The translations under genes were made by a program, and so were the position numbers. A DNA stretch of 64,000 nucleotides from Trematomus loennbergii (Eukaryota; Chordata; Actinopteri; Perciformes; Nototheniidae), in contig JAAOOA010000583.1 in assembly GCA_012861695.1 (NCBI GenBank), positions 181,501 to 245,500 of the forward strand, read 5' to 3'. The notes beneath the pieces are model-generated. The model had not been told where the DNA came from. It saw only the letters and a program-made list of their open reading frames with translations, and made no database searches. Positions 34,440 to 46,026 of the stretch are shown here, piece by piece (positions within the stretch are counted from its first letter, which is position 1; the number at the start of each line of letters is the position of its first letter).

Positions 34440-34790
34440 TCCGGATGGCGCCCACGTTTTCATCGCGCCTGGGTGGCGCACTCCTGGACCCCGTCTAGCC
34501 TCGACAGTTTCGGACGTCGCCCATGCTTTCATCGGCCCATGGGTGGCGCGCTCCGGGACCCTGTCTGGCCTCTTCCCTCACCTCGGCAGCGGCTTCGGAC
34601 GTCGCCCTCGCTTTCATCGGCGCCTGGGTGGCGCACTATTGGACCCCGCCTGGCCTCTCCTCTAACGCGGCTCACGGTTCGCCTCGACAGTTCGCCTCGA
34701 CAGTTCGCCTCGACAGTTTCGGACGTCGCCCATGCTTTCATCGGCCCATGGGTGGTGCACTTCGGGACCCTGTCTGGCCTCTCCTCTGTC
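34440..34790 (+). repeat. Imperfect ~75-120-bp repeats in a GC-rich segment
   Basis: TTTCGGACGTCGCCCATGCT with ATCGGCCCATGGGTGG recurs at about 34505 and 34718, with diverged forms near 34440 and 34590. CAGTTCGCCTCGA is tandem at 34676-34720. The long open frame spanning them (34365-35471) reflects composition and repeat structure. Confidence 0.7.
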
Positions 34791-35352
34791 CACGGCTCTT
34801 TCCTCCCGGGGAGACTGCTCCTGCCTCCCGGGGACTTCGTGCCCACCGCCGCTGCGCGTTTGCCTGCTGCCGGGCTGCGCTCCTCCCTGCTGGGGACCAC
34901 CGGGATATTCATGCCCGTCCCCACGTCGCGGCTCAGCGACCCAGTTTTCTACGATGTGTTCTTCGTTCGCCTCAACGCCTACCGAGGCCCCCCTGCGACC
35001 CCCTTACGACAGCCTGTTCCATGGCCCGGCCCTCACCTGCAACCCCACCCTCCGCGGCCCCTGTGGTGCTTCCTCCCGGACGCGAGGATTGTGCCATGTT
35101 TGAATTCTGGGGGGGCTTGTGTAGTGATCACTAATTTACTCAAGTTAAATAATTCACTCATGGAACTACGGGTTGGGGGTATTGTTTCCGCACGGACATA
35201 TGTGTTGCTAACTGTATATTGTGTGCCCTCCTTGCTTTCTTTCTCTTCCCGGATTGCAACCGGACAACATGTGCTTTTCTGCTGCTCAATAAATCCAACT
35301 TTGCACCTTCGATGCACAGCCTCCGTCTCCCTATCTCTCGGCACTACAATAT

Positions 35353-35556
35353 CTCCGTTAATATCTGTACTCTATCGCCGTTCTTTTTCTCCGTCAAGTT
35401 TTTGCTTTGGGAACAGTAACTTCCTTCTAATAGCGCAAAGTCGCCTTCAAGATGAAAGCATGTCTATATAAAACAGGAAGTTACGTTAAGACATGAGATG
35501 TAGTTCTGAGAGCTGTTCCTAATCAAATGTATTATTGATACAGACTCAAACACTAA
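35353..35556 (+). repeat. Array-unit segment (unit B)
   Basis: 35391-35493 matches 9142-9245 and about 56194-56290. 35494-35556 matches sequence near 13150 and 56945. The junction at 35493 shows a deletion relative to unit C. Confidence 0.65.
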
Positions 35557-35976
35557 AGGCCCCTACACACCAAACTGACACCAAAGAACACGTCCCGACA
35601 GACCCGACTGTTGCGTCGCCTCACGTCTCCTGCGTCTTGGCTAAAAGTTGCCCTGGAACACACCGCAAAGACTTCAGCCGACGGCCAAGTAGCACGTACG
35701 CACTGCGCATGCGTGAGTGGCAATAACTCTCCTTACCAGCAGGCGGCGGTAGTGTGTATTCGTCATTCAAAAGAGGCAACCGGAAGACAGACTGTGTGAT
35801 ATAAACAAACAACAAATAGTGTGTGCGTTCCATTTTCACTCTCCTCCGTCACAGGCTGTTTCACATAACGACTTATAATCGAAAACATGTTTAGTGCTGT
35901 ACAGGCGGTGCACAGCCGTCCGTGTGTCCCTAATCGTTTGTTTGTGTACCTCACTTCCATTTTTACTTCTCATGCA

Positions 35977-36036
35977 CTGCCGACACCTTCCGCTCCCGAT
36001 TCAACATGTTCAATCGGGAACGGAAGGTGTCGGCAG
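35977..36036. repeat. 25-bp hairpin inside the TAA-flanked element
   Basis: Arms CTGCCGACACCTTCCG...ATT and AAT...CGGAAGGTGTCGGCAG pair over 25 bp with one mismatch, around a 10-nt loop (TTC-rich, centred on ACATGT). It may be a structural or transposase-binding site; the function is inferred. Confidence 0.8.
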
Positions 36037-36803
36037 GGCCGAAAAGACACGACGGGGCGGGACACTCTGTGAGGATTTGCAGTATCTCCCTCCTTCCTCT
36101 CTTCTTTGTTTTATGTTTGTTATGTTCGTTCTGTCTGTCTGTGTGTCTGTCTCCCTGGCTGGGTGTGGCTGACCCACTTCTGATTCCCGCCAACTCACCT
36201 CCGCAGCTGCTGCTCATCATCCTGATTACACTACTCACCTTCACCTGCTTATATGCCCGGTCCTCTCATCCAGTATTCACCAGTTCGTCGTTTCACCTCG
36301 CTGGTAATTCGACGTGGTACATGTAGTTTATGGAAAACTAACTCTCTGTGTTCCTGCCATATCTAACCTTTGGTTTCTCCGTCAGAATCCATCTGCCTAC
36401 TCCTCTGCCTGCCACATCCAGCCACGAACCTCTCGTCTGAGTATCTCCGTGCTTCCACGCACACCAGCTCCAACTTGTCAACTATCGCCAGCTCTGGATC
36501 CCCGGCTTTCCTCGCCAGTGAACCTTCGTGCTTCCACGCACACCAGCTCCTTCCTGTCAACTCTCGCCAGCTCTGGTTCCCCGGCTCTCCTCGCCAGAGT
36601 ATCTCCGTGCTTATCCGCACCAACTCAGTTGACAAACCCTGGCTTTGGTTTATTGGATATGAAATCCCTCGTCTGACTCTTTATAAGGTTTTTTGGTTAA
36701 TAAACCTTTTTCTACCTCAAAGCTCTGTTTCATCGTCCTGTGTTCAGCATTGTGAGCTCACTCCTGTAGCTACTGGTGAGCGTAACAGAACGAACTGGTC
36801 ATT

Positions 36804-37800
36804 ATGAGCTCCGCTGACGCCGGATCGGATCCCGCCTCAGTCCAGCACGCCATTTCCCATCAGGGAAATCTTCTGGGCCATCATGAGCAGATGATTCGAG
36901 CCTTAGTGGAGAGCAATCAGTCCATGGCTCTAAACGTCTCAAACCTTGCTGCTCAGGTCTCAGCTTTGACGTCTTCAGCTACATTTCCTGCTTCCTCCTA
37001 TCCACCTGTGGATTCCACTCCATGCCGGGACTTCCCCATTGCCGATCCTGAGCCTTTCCACGGAGAGGTGGAGAAATGCAGAGGATTTTTTTTCAATGCA
37101 ATAAGGTATTTCGCCAGCGCCCCGTGTCTTTTTCCTCTGATGGAACTAAGATTAACTATATGTTGAGTTTGCTTCGTGGAAGAGCGTTAACCTGGGCCGA
37201 AGCATTGAGTTCTTCTGTGGATTACAATACCTTTCCTTTGGAGTTTTTTCGGATCATTTTTCCTCTGTTTTTGATCATCCTGAACACTCTGGCTCAGCTG
37301 CTAGTCGTCTGTTGAATCTGCAACAAGGAACTCGAACCGTGCAGATTATTCTATCGAGTTTCGCACACTGGCGGCAGAAGCCCGATGGGACGAGGCGGCT
37401 TTAAGGGCTGTGTTTGTCAGGGGATTGAGGGAACTGAAGGATGAGCTGGCTGCAAGAGAGGAGCCTGCTGACCTCCAATCCTTAATCTCCTGGGTTTCTC
37501 GTCTCGACAGCCGGTTGCGGAGCGCCGTGCGGAGCGCACGCAGCGTCCTCCTTTTGCCTTGCCTTATCAGCCAAACAGTTCACCCAGGTTTGCTCCCTCT
37601 GTGTCCGGACCATCTGGCTTCACCTCACCTACCCGCGTGCCCACTTCTGCTATGGTGGAACCTATGCAGTTGGGACGCACTGGATTATCCCCTGAGGAGC
37701 GCCTTCGACGTATGAGGTGTGGAGAATGCCTGTACTGTGGAAAGGGTGGCCATATCCTCTCTGGCTGTCCTGTCCGCCCAAACGCAAGGGCTCGTCAGTA
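36804..37800 (+). pseudogene. Gypsy gag with a CCHC zinc knuckle, frameshifted
   Basis: It starts MSSADAGSDPASVQHAI at 36804, just after the LTR. SNQSMALNVSNLAAQV and FPIADPEPFHGEVEKCRGF are the usual N-terminal part of fish Gypsy gag. [14 protein letters not shown] (about 37726-37768) is a Cys-x2-Cys-x4-His-x4-Cys knuckle near the end. At least three frame changes (near 37070, 37310 and 37560) break the protein. Confidence 0.75.
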
Positions 37801-40160
37801 AGGTTGGGGGTCCTGACGAGTTCGCAACCTACATCTATTGTAGCCCCAATCTTGAGCCGTTTTTTGATTCCTGCTAGACTTTGTTTCAACGCTCAGACAT
37901 TGCCCCTTTCTGCTCTCGTTGACTCTGGTGCGGAGATAGCTTTGTGGACTGGAACTAGCCAAACAGCTGGGGTTACATTTGGAAACTCTTACGGAACCTT
38001 TGACTGCATATGCTTTAAATGGGAAAAGCATTCTAAAGTCACACAGCAGACACAACCCTTAACCCTGTTTATTTCTGGTAATCACAGAGAGGAGATTCAA
38101 CTGAAGGTTATTTCCTCACCAGCAACCCCTTTGGTTCTTGGATACCCATGGCTTCGCACCCACAATCCACATATTGATTGGGCTGGAGGAAGAATCATGG
38201 AATGGAGCCAGTCGTGCCACCTTCACTGTTTACAGTCTGCTGTGCCTCCCGTTCCTGTCGAACCTAAGTCTGCTCCTTGTGTCTCTACTGAAGTTGACTT
38301 GTCTGGTGTTCCTGAAGTTTACCACAGCCTGAGTGGGGTCTTCAACAAGGAGAAAGCTCTCTCTCTCCCTCCGCATCGTCCCTATGATTGTCCCATCAAT
38401 CTGCTGCCTGGAGCTCCTTTACCCACCAGCAGGCTTTATAATCTGTCTCGGCCTGAAAGAGAGTCCATGGAGAGATACATCGGTGACTCCCTTGCTTCTG
38501 GGATAATTCGTCCTTCTTCCTCTCCTCTGGGTGCTGGGTTTTCTTCGTGGACAAAAAGGATAAGTCTCTCCGACCCTGTATTGACTTTCGTGGGCTAAAT
38601 AACATTACAGTAAAGAACAAGTACCCACTTCCCCTGATAAACTCAGCCTTTGAACCTCTCCAAGGTGCCACCATCTTCTCCAAGCTCGACCTCAGGAATG
38701 CTTACCACCTTGTTCGAATTCGCCAAGGAGATGAGTGGAAGACAGCTTTCAACACTCCCCTGGGTCACTTTGAATATCTGGTCATGCCCTTTGGACTCTC
38801 TAATGCCCCCGCTGTTTTCCAGGCCCTGGTTAATGACGTCCTACGAGACTTCCTTAACCGATTCGTGTTTGTCTACATTGACGACATCTTGATTTTTTCC
38901 ACGAGTCTGGAGGAACATCAGGACCACGTCAGTCAGGTGTTACAAAGGCTGCTGGAGAACAAGCTGTTCGTCAAGGCTGAGAAGTGCGAGTTTCACCAGG
39001 AACGGGTCAGCTTCCTGGGATATATCATCAGGCAAGGCAAGTTGGAAGCTGATCCAGGAAAGATCCTAGCTGTCTCCGAGTGGCCAGTCCCCACTACTAG
39101 GAAGGAGTTGCAGAGGTTCCTGGGTTTTGCTAACTTCTATCGCCGGTTCATCAGGAACTATAGCAAGGTAGCTGCTCCTCTCTCCAGTCTCACTTCTGTC
39201 AAAATCAAGTTTTCCTGGACTACAGATGCTAACAAGGCATTTCTTCTCCTCAAATCCTTGTTCACTTCCGCCCCCATACTCACAGCCTGACTCAAGCAGG
39301 CAGTTTGTGGTAGAGGTAGATGCATCTGACATCGGGGTTGGCGCTGTTCTGTCTCAGACTGCAGGGCCAGACAACAAGCTTCACCCATGTGCTTTCTTCT
39401 CTCGCCGTCTTTCCCCAGCTGAGAGAAATTATGATGTGGGCAACAGAGAGCTGCTGGCGGTGAAGATGGCGTTGGAGGAGTGGCGACACTGGCTAGAGGG
39501 CAGCGAGCAGCCATTCCTTGTTTGGACTGACCACAAAAACCTGGAGTACATTCAGTCTGCTAAACGGCTAAACTCCCGACAGGCCAGGTGGGCCCTCTTT
39601 TTTGGTCGTTTCAACTTTTCTCTTACTTATCGTCCTGGTTCCAAGAATACTAAGCCCGACGCCCTGTCCAGGTCGTTTTCGTCTGAGGGATCAGTAACCT
39701 CTTTTGACTCAGTTTGGTTGTCTTCTAAGGATGTTCCCCTCCTACGGAGTCGAAGAAGTTGTCCCCTCGGTTCATTGGTCCTTTTCCCATTGAACGCATC
39801 ATCAACCCCTCTGCTGTTTGTTTGAAGCTCCCCAGGACTATGAAGATTCATCCAACGTTTCATGTTTCCCAGATCAAGCCAGTCCACACCAGTGACCTGT
39901 GCCCTCCAACCATTCCCCCTCCTCCCCCCCGAGTCATCGATGATCATCCTGCCTACACCGGGCGTCGGCTTATGGATGTCAGACGCCGGGGCAGGGGCTT
40001 TCAGTACCTGGTTGATTGGGAGGGTTACAACCTGGAGGAACGTTGCTGGGTGCCTCGGTCACGCATCATGGACCCTGTCATGGTGAGGGAGTTCCACAGG
40101 GCTCACCCTGACAAGCCTGGTGGTCGCCAGGAGGCTCCCGTTGAGGGGGGGGTACTGTGA
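37801..40160 (+). pseudogene. Gypsy pol, integrase core missing
   Basis: Protease: [12 protein letters not shown] (about 37912). Reverse transcriptase: 38547-39290, with [22 protein letters not shown] and [11 protein letters not shown] (Tyr-Ile-Asp-Asp at 38874-38885). RNase H: 39297-39680, with [17 protein letters not shown] and [15 protein letters not shown]. Immediately after, about 39750, comes [14 protein letters not shown], the C-terminal part of integrase; the zinc-binding and DDE catalytic domains are absent. A chromodomain-like end follows ([17 protein letters not shown], about 40005-40055). Frames shift near 38550 and 39290. Confidence 0.85.
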
Positions 40161-40948
40161 GGATTTGCAGTATCTCCCTCCTTCTTCTCTTCTTTGTTTT
40201 ATGTTTGTTATGTTCGTTCTGTCTGTCTGTGTGTCTGTCTTCCTGGCTGGGTGTGGCTGACCCACTTCTGATTCCCGCCAACTCACCTCCGCAGCTGCTG
40301 CTCATCATCCTGATTACACTACTCACCTTCACCTGCTTATATGCCCGGTTCTCTCATCCAGTATTCACCAGTTCGTCGTTTCACCTCGCTGGTAATTCGA
40401 CTTGGTACATGTAGTTTATGGTAAAACTAACTCTCTGTGTTCCTGCCAAATCTAACCCTTGTGTTCTCCGTCAGAATCCATCTGCCTACTCCTCTGCCTG
40501 CCACATCCAGCTACGTACCTCTCGTCTGAGTATCTCCGTGCTTCCACGCACACCAGCTCCAACCTGTCAACTATCGCCAGCTCTGGATCCCCGGCTTTCC
40601 TCGCCAGTGTACCTTCGTGCTTCCACGCACACCAGCTCCTTCCTGTCAACTCTCACCAGCTCTGGTTCCCCAGCTCTCCTCGCCAGAGTATCTCCGTGCA
40701 TATCCGCACCACCTCAGTTGACAAACCCTGGCTTTGGGTTTATTGGATATTAAATCCCTCGTCTGACTCTATATAAGGTTTTTGGTTAATAAACCTTTTT
40801 CTACCTCAAAAGCTCTGTTTCATCGTCCTGTGTTCAGCATTGTGAGTTCACTCCTGTAGCTACCGATGAGCGTAACACACTCCAATCTGAGTAGCGCGAC
40901 AGTACGCTCATCGACGGCCGAAATCGGCTTGGTATGTCAGGGCCTTAA

Positions 40949-41384
40949 GTTAAAGTCACACAGTAGGTCTTGTTAACGAGCTGAGAGTCTACAACAAGCT
41001 TCATTTTGTTATTGCTGACAATGTTTACCATTTCCACATAAAGATCGTGAGTCATTGCTTATCAAGAAACAGGAACTCAACCTTGAACACGCAAAACTCT
41101 TGTCTGTTCTCACTGTTCCCACTTAGTAAATACAGTAATGTTCATACTTATTTTTGAAGAGGAAGCAATAGAACCATTTCTGATTTGAAGGTATTTCGAG
41201 GAAATTCTAGTAAGTACTAATACTTGGTTTTTCTTACATTTTCTTACGTTTTATTTATAATTTCTTCATTTAACTTTGTTAAACTATGTTTTATTATTGA
41301 AAAATAATTTGAGTTGCAACATTACAACTCTCTACCATGTAAAGACAGCTATGGGGTGTGCATTTAGATATAAATGGATGTGGG
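40949..41384 (+). repeat. Array segment before promoter module 3
   Basis: It matches 13220-13552 and 57008-57330, including the repeated CATTGCTTATCAAGAAACAG. It is non-coding. Confidence 0.7.
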
Positions 41385-41515
41385 GAGAGTACAAATGATC
41401 TGTATTAAGACAAAGAACGTGCTCTGTTTGGGGGTTTTGTCTCTCTGAGAAACTTAGCCTTTAATTTGTAAACTCTGCTCATCTCTGAGGGTGTCTGCTT
41501 GGTCTTAGGGGTAAG
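41385..41515 (+). promoter_or_regulatory. Promoter module 3 and untranslated exon, degraded TATA
   Basis: It aligns with modules 1, 2, 4 and 5, but the box reads TACAAATGATC. GCTCATCTCTGAGGGTGTC and the GTAAGGTAAGA donor (GT at 41516) are kept. It lies about 1.3 kb upstream of module 4 and may be an alternative or inactive promoter for gene C. Confidence 0.45.
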
Positions 41516-42640
41516 GTAAGAATATCTTTAACTCGGAAAAGGCTTGTAGTAGTTGTTCATTTGGTTAGATATTTATATGAAAGTAAAAACTCCCTAAGGT
41601 TAAAGCTATACTTTACTTTTGACATATCTTGGTGTTTGACATTGGCTTGGTTTTGTTTGATGATCTGTTATATGACCTGCACTTTGCTCGATTTATGATG
41701 TGTGGCTTTTGGGATGATCAGTTTTTTAGATTGTTAAATTGGCCCTCTAAAGTAAGGATAGGGACTGGGATTCGACACAGGGTTTCTCCTGCAGGAGTAG
41801 TTTATTTACGGCTCCAGAGGTCTACCATCTCAGCAACACTCTACTCAAGACACGGTCCTTTAGTGCCTGAATTTAGTGATATACTGTAATGGCAGCTGGT
41901 TGATGAGCCACGCTGAGATTAGCTTCCCTAAGCAAACTGAATTTCTAATGATTGATCATGAAAGTGTTCTCAAAGCTGGTAAAGGTGCAGCTTGTTTTAA
42001 AGGAATAGTTTGAAAGCAGCTTTCTGAAAACACCAAGCACAAAACCCTAATAAGGTTGAGGTCTCACTAGATAATATATTCATAGTAAAGCCTTGGAGCT
42101 CAAGGGGAATGGCTCAATGTGAGGCTGGATCCAAACTGAAACTATAAGCTGCTGTTAATAAACATTTCAAACGTGATTTGTCTGACTGAAATGGAGTTCA
42201 GTCAAGTTGAGCTGAAATGATTCATTTACACGACACATGCCTTAACCCCTCATACCACCAACCCAACACAATCTGTGCGCTTGCTGTTCAGAAAAGTCAC
42301 CAACACTGGAGTGTCCTATGCCTTTTCCTATTTAAGTTAATCTATTATCAACAAATATAAAAAAAACCTACTGACATCAACTTGAACTCAGATATAACCC
42401 AGTCTCTGGATAATAGACTATATCCATCTCTTGTGACCAACCATTAACAGAACATTATAAGAAGAAGCTGTTCCAAATAAAATGTATTATTGATTCAGAC
42501 TCAAACACTAAGTTAAAGTGATTACGTGTTATTCATAATTTCTTCATTTAACTGTGTTTTTGTATTGAAAAATATAGAGTGTTGCAACAATGACAACTCA
42601 CTTCCAAGTAAAGACAACTAAGGGGTGTGGAATTAGATAG
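41516..42640 (+). repeat. Spacer between promoter modules 3 and 4
   Basis: It is a patchwork of array sequence. 41950-42000 resembles 21745-21795 (GAAAGTGTTCTCAAAGCTGG). 42058-42270 resembles 28040-28250. 42290-42500 resembles 56760-56990. No gene is seen. Confidence 0.6.
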
Positions 42641-42781
42641 AAAGGGAGGTGGGGAGGTGGGGAGGGTATAAATGCTCTGTGTTAAGGCAGCTGGCTGATT
42701 TGGGTTCTTACTTTTGAACTTCGGTCTCTCTGAGAAACCTAACCTCTATTTTGTGAACTCTGCTCATCTCCTGGGAGTAAG
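42641..42781 (+). promoter_or_regulatory. Promoter module 4 and untranslated first exon, probable gene C promoter
   Basis: TATAAAT at 42667-42673 lies after a GGTGGGGAGG-rich stretch. GTCTCTCTGAGAAAC and GCTCATCTC follow, then donors at 42777 (GTAAGG) and 42782 (GTAAGA). Like module 2 it is the last module before a coding first exon (48061). The pairing with gene C is inferred from order. Confidence 0.6.
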
Positions 42782-44289
42782 GTAAGAATACCCTGAACTC
42801 AGAAAAGCCTTGCAGAAGTTGTATATTGTGTTTAAAGTGTACATGAAAGTGAAAACACCCTAAGGTTAAAGCTGTACTTTCATTAGGACATATCTTGGTT
42901 TTTGATATTAGCTTGGTTTTCTTTGATGTTCTGTTATATGCAGGGGTGTAGTGATCATTTCAGAAGTACTGGAGCGAACCTATGATTTTGGAGCTTATGT
43001 AACTACTGTCCAGAGGTGGGAGAATAACTCAGATCTTGTACTTAAAAGTAAAAGTACCAGTGTGTATGCATACTCTGTTACAGTAAAGTCCTGCATTAAT
43101 GTTACTCAAGTTAATAGAAAAGTATTAGCATCAAAAATAATAAATATAAACAGTCCAGACAGAATGGTCAAAGCGTGGTCAGTTAATAATTATAAACTAA
43201 TGAATAAATGTGTGTGATTCTTACAGTACCTGCTGCCCACAGATAACAGTATGAGAACGCTCCTTCACTGATCACTGAATGAACCACTACAGCTGACCCA
43301 ATTCATTATCTTTTTTAAAGAAATGATAGTATCTTCCTGATGTTAAATCTGTCTGTCTTTGTGTAGAAGTGCATTGTGTCTGAATACAATAGGTGAAATC
43401 AACAATGAAGACACAGTTAAGAACAATTGAATCATGCAGGTACTGTAGATCAGCTGTAAATAAGACAGACTATTCTAAGTGCTGCAGAGACATTAGAAAG
43501 ACAGTAATGTTGCATCACTTTAGAGTTCATGGGGAACTCACCTGGAGGAAAACATGAATACTGTGGTGGCGTTTTAATCCGTGTCTACATTTAATAGCCT
43601 CTCTCTGTCGGGTTGTGGGTTTTGACGCGCCTCTCTTTGTTTCCAAACAAATGTAGCGGAGATCGTTGTTGAATCAGATGAGCTTTATTCATTGGTCCAG
43701 GCAGCATAGAAACAGGAAGACACATTTCCTCGCTTCATAGCAACTAAGTTATCAGTATCCAAAAAAGAACAAAAAGAACACGATCAAAACACTTCCCCGT
43801 CTCATCACAATCAGCTGTGTCCAATTAAGCTGCAATATATAGGCATTTAGCCGTGCACGTGATACCTGACGGACATTTGACAACAAATAAGTGAGCCTTA
43901 AATTAATAACTTTTAAACCATGTGACTCACAAAAATAAATGATTAAGAGTAATCTAAATCTTTATATTATTATTAAGCCTAACATTCAGACCATAGTAAT
44001 GAAATGAAAATGGCTCTAATAAATACTTTCAGATGTAAAAAGCAGGTGGATAAATGTCGTGGAGGAAATAGAACAATACTGGCTTTTGGATGTAGTGGAG
44101 TAGAAATGTAAAAAAGTAATTGTACTTCAGGACATTGCCTGAGTAAATGTTTAATATTTTTAACTATATATAAACATGTGGTTTCTTAATTAGTTTTTAT
44201 ACTGTATTATAACTTTGCTAACTATTTGAAGTTCACTTGTTTAATTGTATTTTAAAGTAATGCTCATATGGATGTAGCTTAAATGTATT
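42782..44289 (+). repeat. 5'-UTR intron of gene C, block shared with gene B
   Basis: It is collinear with about 19034-20220. It includes a diverged AGTAAAAGTA satellite segment (43020-43130). No coding sequence is recognised. Confidence 0.6.
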
Positions 44290-44425
44290 TGTTGTGTCTT
44301 TGTAGCTCTTACGTTGGTTTTTGGAGTTTTCAATAAATTAGAAATCATCAGTCTAGTGTACGACCATCTTTCGGAGGGATATGCTACAGTTTATATAATA
44401 AAATATCGATACTTCGTCCGTGTAT
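44290..44425 (-). repeat. Inverted copy of the GTATCGATAC transposon-like segment
   Basis: It is the reverse complement of sequence found at about 6640-6780, 29975-30110 and 54730-54870 (CATATCCCTCCRAAAGATGG). An independent inverted fragment in the gene C 5' intron. Confidence 0.65.
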
Positions 44426-44740
44426 AAATACACATGCGAGTCAGAAACCAAGTTCATATCTTTGATGAAAGATGGGTAAATTACAGCACACAAAACATTT
44501 ATAATGACCAGGTGAACATATGAAAAGGATCAAAGAGCATGCGCCCCTTAAGCCACGCCCCCGAGCTCCCACTCTCGCTCAGTAGAATGAATGGAGACAG
44601 AAAATAAATCTAGATGCGGCTTTTAGTGCATTTTACAACTTTAAGGACCTAATGATTCTAATAAGGGCTATAAAGTAGTTCATACTGGGTCGTTTAATTA
44701 TCCGCTGATTTACAGACGTCTCTGTCCCAATGTTAGTCTA

Positions 44741-45133
44741 TAGCCGCTTTCACACCAAGTACTTTGATATCGATTTTGTTTACTGGCAGGCCGCAAACAA
44801 CTTCACAGCGTATACTGCACCTGAAGTCCCAGGCCGGAAGTCCCGGAGTTGGGGACTGGCTTCAGTAGAAGCTGCTGGGACTCCCAGCTAATGCCACAAA
44901 TACAATGGCGGCTTCACAAAACTTTTCAGAGTTTTACGGGGCGTGGTTTGCAATTCGCCCAGCCAATCAGAAATGTGGAACTTGTTTCTCCCCAGGAAAG
45001 TACCTGCTCTCTAGCAGGGACTGAAAAGGGGGGGGGGGAGTTCTCATGAACTAAGTTCTCTTTTTGGTGTGAACGCAAAATCCCAGGAACTATCGGAACT
45101 AAAAGAGAAAAGTACTCCTGTGAAAGCGCCTAA
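44741..45133. mobile_element. GCGCTTTCACAC inverted-repeat element upstream of gene C
   Basis: It begins AGCCGCTTTCACACCAAGTA and ends GTGAAAGCGCCTA. It is a shortened relative of the elements at 20230-20893 and 22291-22840. It has no transposase. Confidence 0.6.
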
Positions 45134-45544
45134 TGGGGAAAAGTCTTTCTGGGCCCATTGACGTCACGGACTGATACGGAAATTGTAGTACCGCCATTTG
45201 GACACAACGAATATTTTCATCTGAGTCCGCCGCACTTCCTGGGGGCTTGATAAAAAACTAGCTTCAGGATAACAGCTGGGTGTTTACTTCCGGGTTGTGG
45301 CTGCTGCGTGATGACGTGGTGCGTAAGGCGTTTTCTTCTGGGGTATAACGTGCTTTTTGTCGCCACCTACTGGGAAGAATAGAGAACAGGCTATAATATA
45401 AAACACTAATCCATAAAATAATTTAAAATGAACTTTAAGTTTCAACATCTTAAATTACATTGTTTTGCAAGCATCATACACTACAAAGAAGATACTAATT
45501 TATTACAAATTAGTAAATTAGAATACTACATTTAAAGTAAAATT
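45134..45544 (+). repeat. 5'-UTR intron block shared with gene B
   Basis: It is close to 20894-21300. After about 45544 (AAAGTAAAATT) gene C continues with sequence not present in gene B. Confidence 0.65.
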
Positions 45545-46026
45545 GGTTGAATGACAGTTGCTCTATTTTGAATTAAAAAAAAATATATAAATATTTATAC
45601 AAATATAGGAAGTGTAATTTAACTATTTGCAATAAAATAAATAATAATGACTTAATCATTAAAATAGAAGTTAAGTAAAAATGCGTACGTTGTACATTAA
45701 TATAAAACAACAATAATGATGTTTAAATGTGTATAGTGTACAGTATATACAGAGGTGTATCAGAATTATAATGACAGATAGTAAATGCCTCAATGAGTAT
45801 TACAACAACTCTTACACAATGTCTGTGTTAAATTATTTAAAACAAAATGTAAGGTGTGTAACTTAAGGAAATTTGCCTGAAACGTATTTTTTCTCCACGT
45901 TGAGTTTTTACTCTCTCTCTTTCTCTCTTTCCAAATCCAGACCTTTACGAGGATCTGTGAGCTGAACTGATATCACACTCAAGACACTTCAACGTGAGTA
46001 CCTTTTGATTTGCAAATATATTCAGG
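45545..46026 (+). other. Gene C-specific 5'-intron sequence with a candidate untranslated exon
   Basis: This AT-rich stretch is absent at the matching place upstream of gene B. It contains an exon-like segment at 45941-45993: a long pyrimidine tract (CTCTCTCTTTCTCTCTTTCC) ending in CCAG before it, and GTGAGT after it. Confidence 0.45.

Larger units (their letters stand above)
33446..35348 (+). mobile_element. Degenerate short Gypsy-type LTR element
   Basis: LTRs at 33446-33682 and 35120-35348 start TGTAGTGATCACTAAT and end GCACTACA. ATAT is duplicated on both sides (33442-33445, 35349-35352); unit C has the empty site TTGATATCTCCG. After the left LTR comes CTGGTGACCCTGAC, a common Gypsy leader. 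A gag-like segment follows (about 33733-34125; SRIVSALEDSKPSDYKETIH, LMELFLRDMRLHVQAAL). A polypurine tract TGGGGGGGC precedes the right LTR. Most of pol is gone. Confidence 0.75.
36068..40877 (+). mobile_element. Gypsy chromovirus-type LTR retrotransposon, integrase core deleted
   Basis: LTRs 36068-36787 and 40156-40877 start TGTGAGGATTTGCAG and end GAGCGTAACA; they differ at only a few positions by eye. CACTC is duplicated (36063-36067, 40878-40882). Gag, protease, reverse transcriptase, RNase H and a C-terminal chromodomain occur in order. A GAGGGGGGGG polypurine tract precedes the right LTR. Frameshifts and the missing integrase centre make it defective. It sits inside the TAA-flanked element. 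Confidence 0.9.
35557..40945. mobile_element. TAA-flanked inverted-repeat element carrying a Gypsy element
   Basis: AGGCCCCTACACACCAA on the left and TTGGTATGTCAGGGCCT on the right form imperfect inverted repeats. TAA is duplicated (35554-35556, 40946-40948). Units A (about 13216) and C (about 57005) have the empty site ACACTAAGTTA. Without the Gypsy insertion the element would be about 575 bp. The 3-bp duplication fits PIF/Harbinger-type mobilisation. Confidence 0.8.

Noticed and set aside
34365..35471. A 368-codon open frame, the longest in the window
   Set aside because: It lies inside a degenerate LTR element, runs through tandem repeats and into the 3' LTR, and shows no protein domain.
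36901..36913. tRNA gene search around retroelement primer sites
   Set aside because: Primer-site matches are short and adjacent to LTRs. No cloverleaf with A and B boxes was found anywhere by eye.
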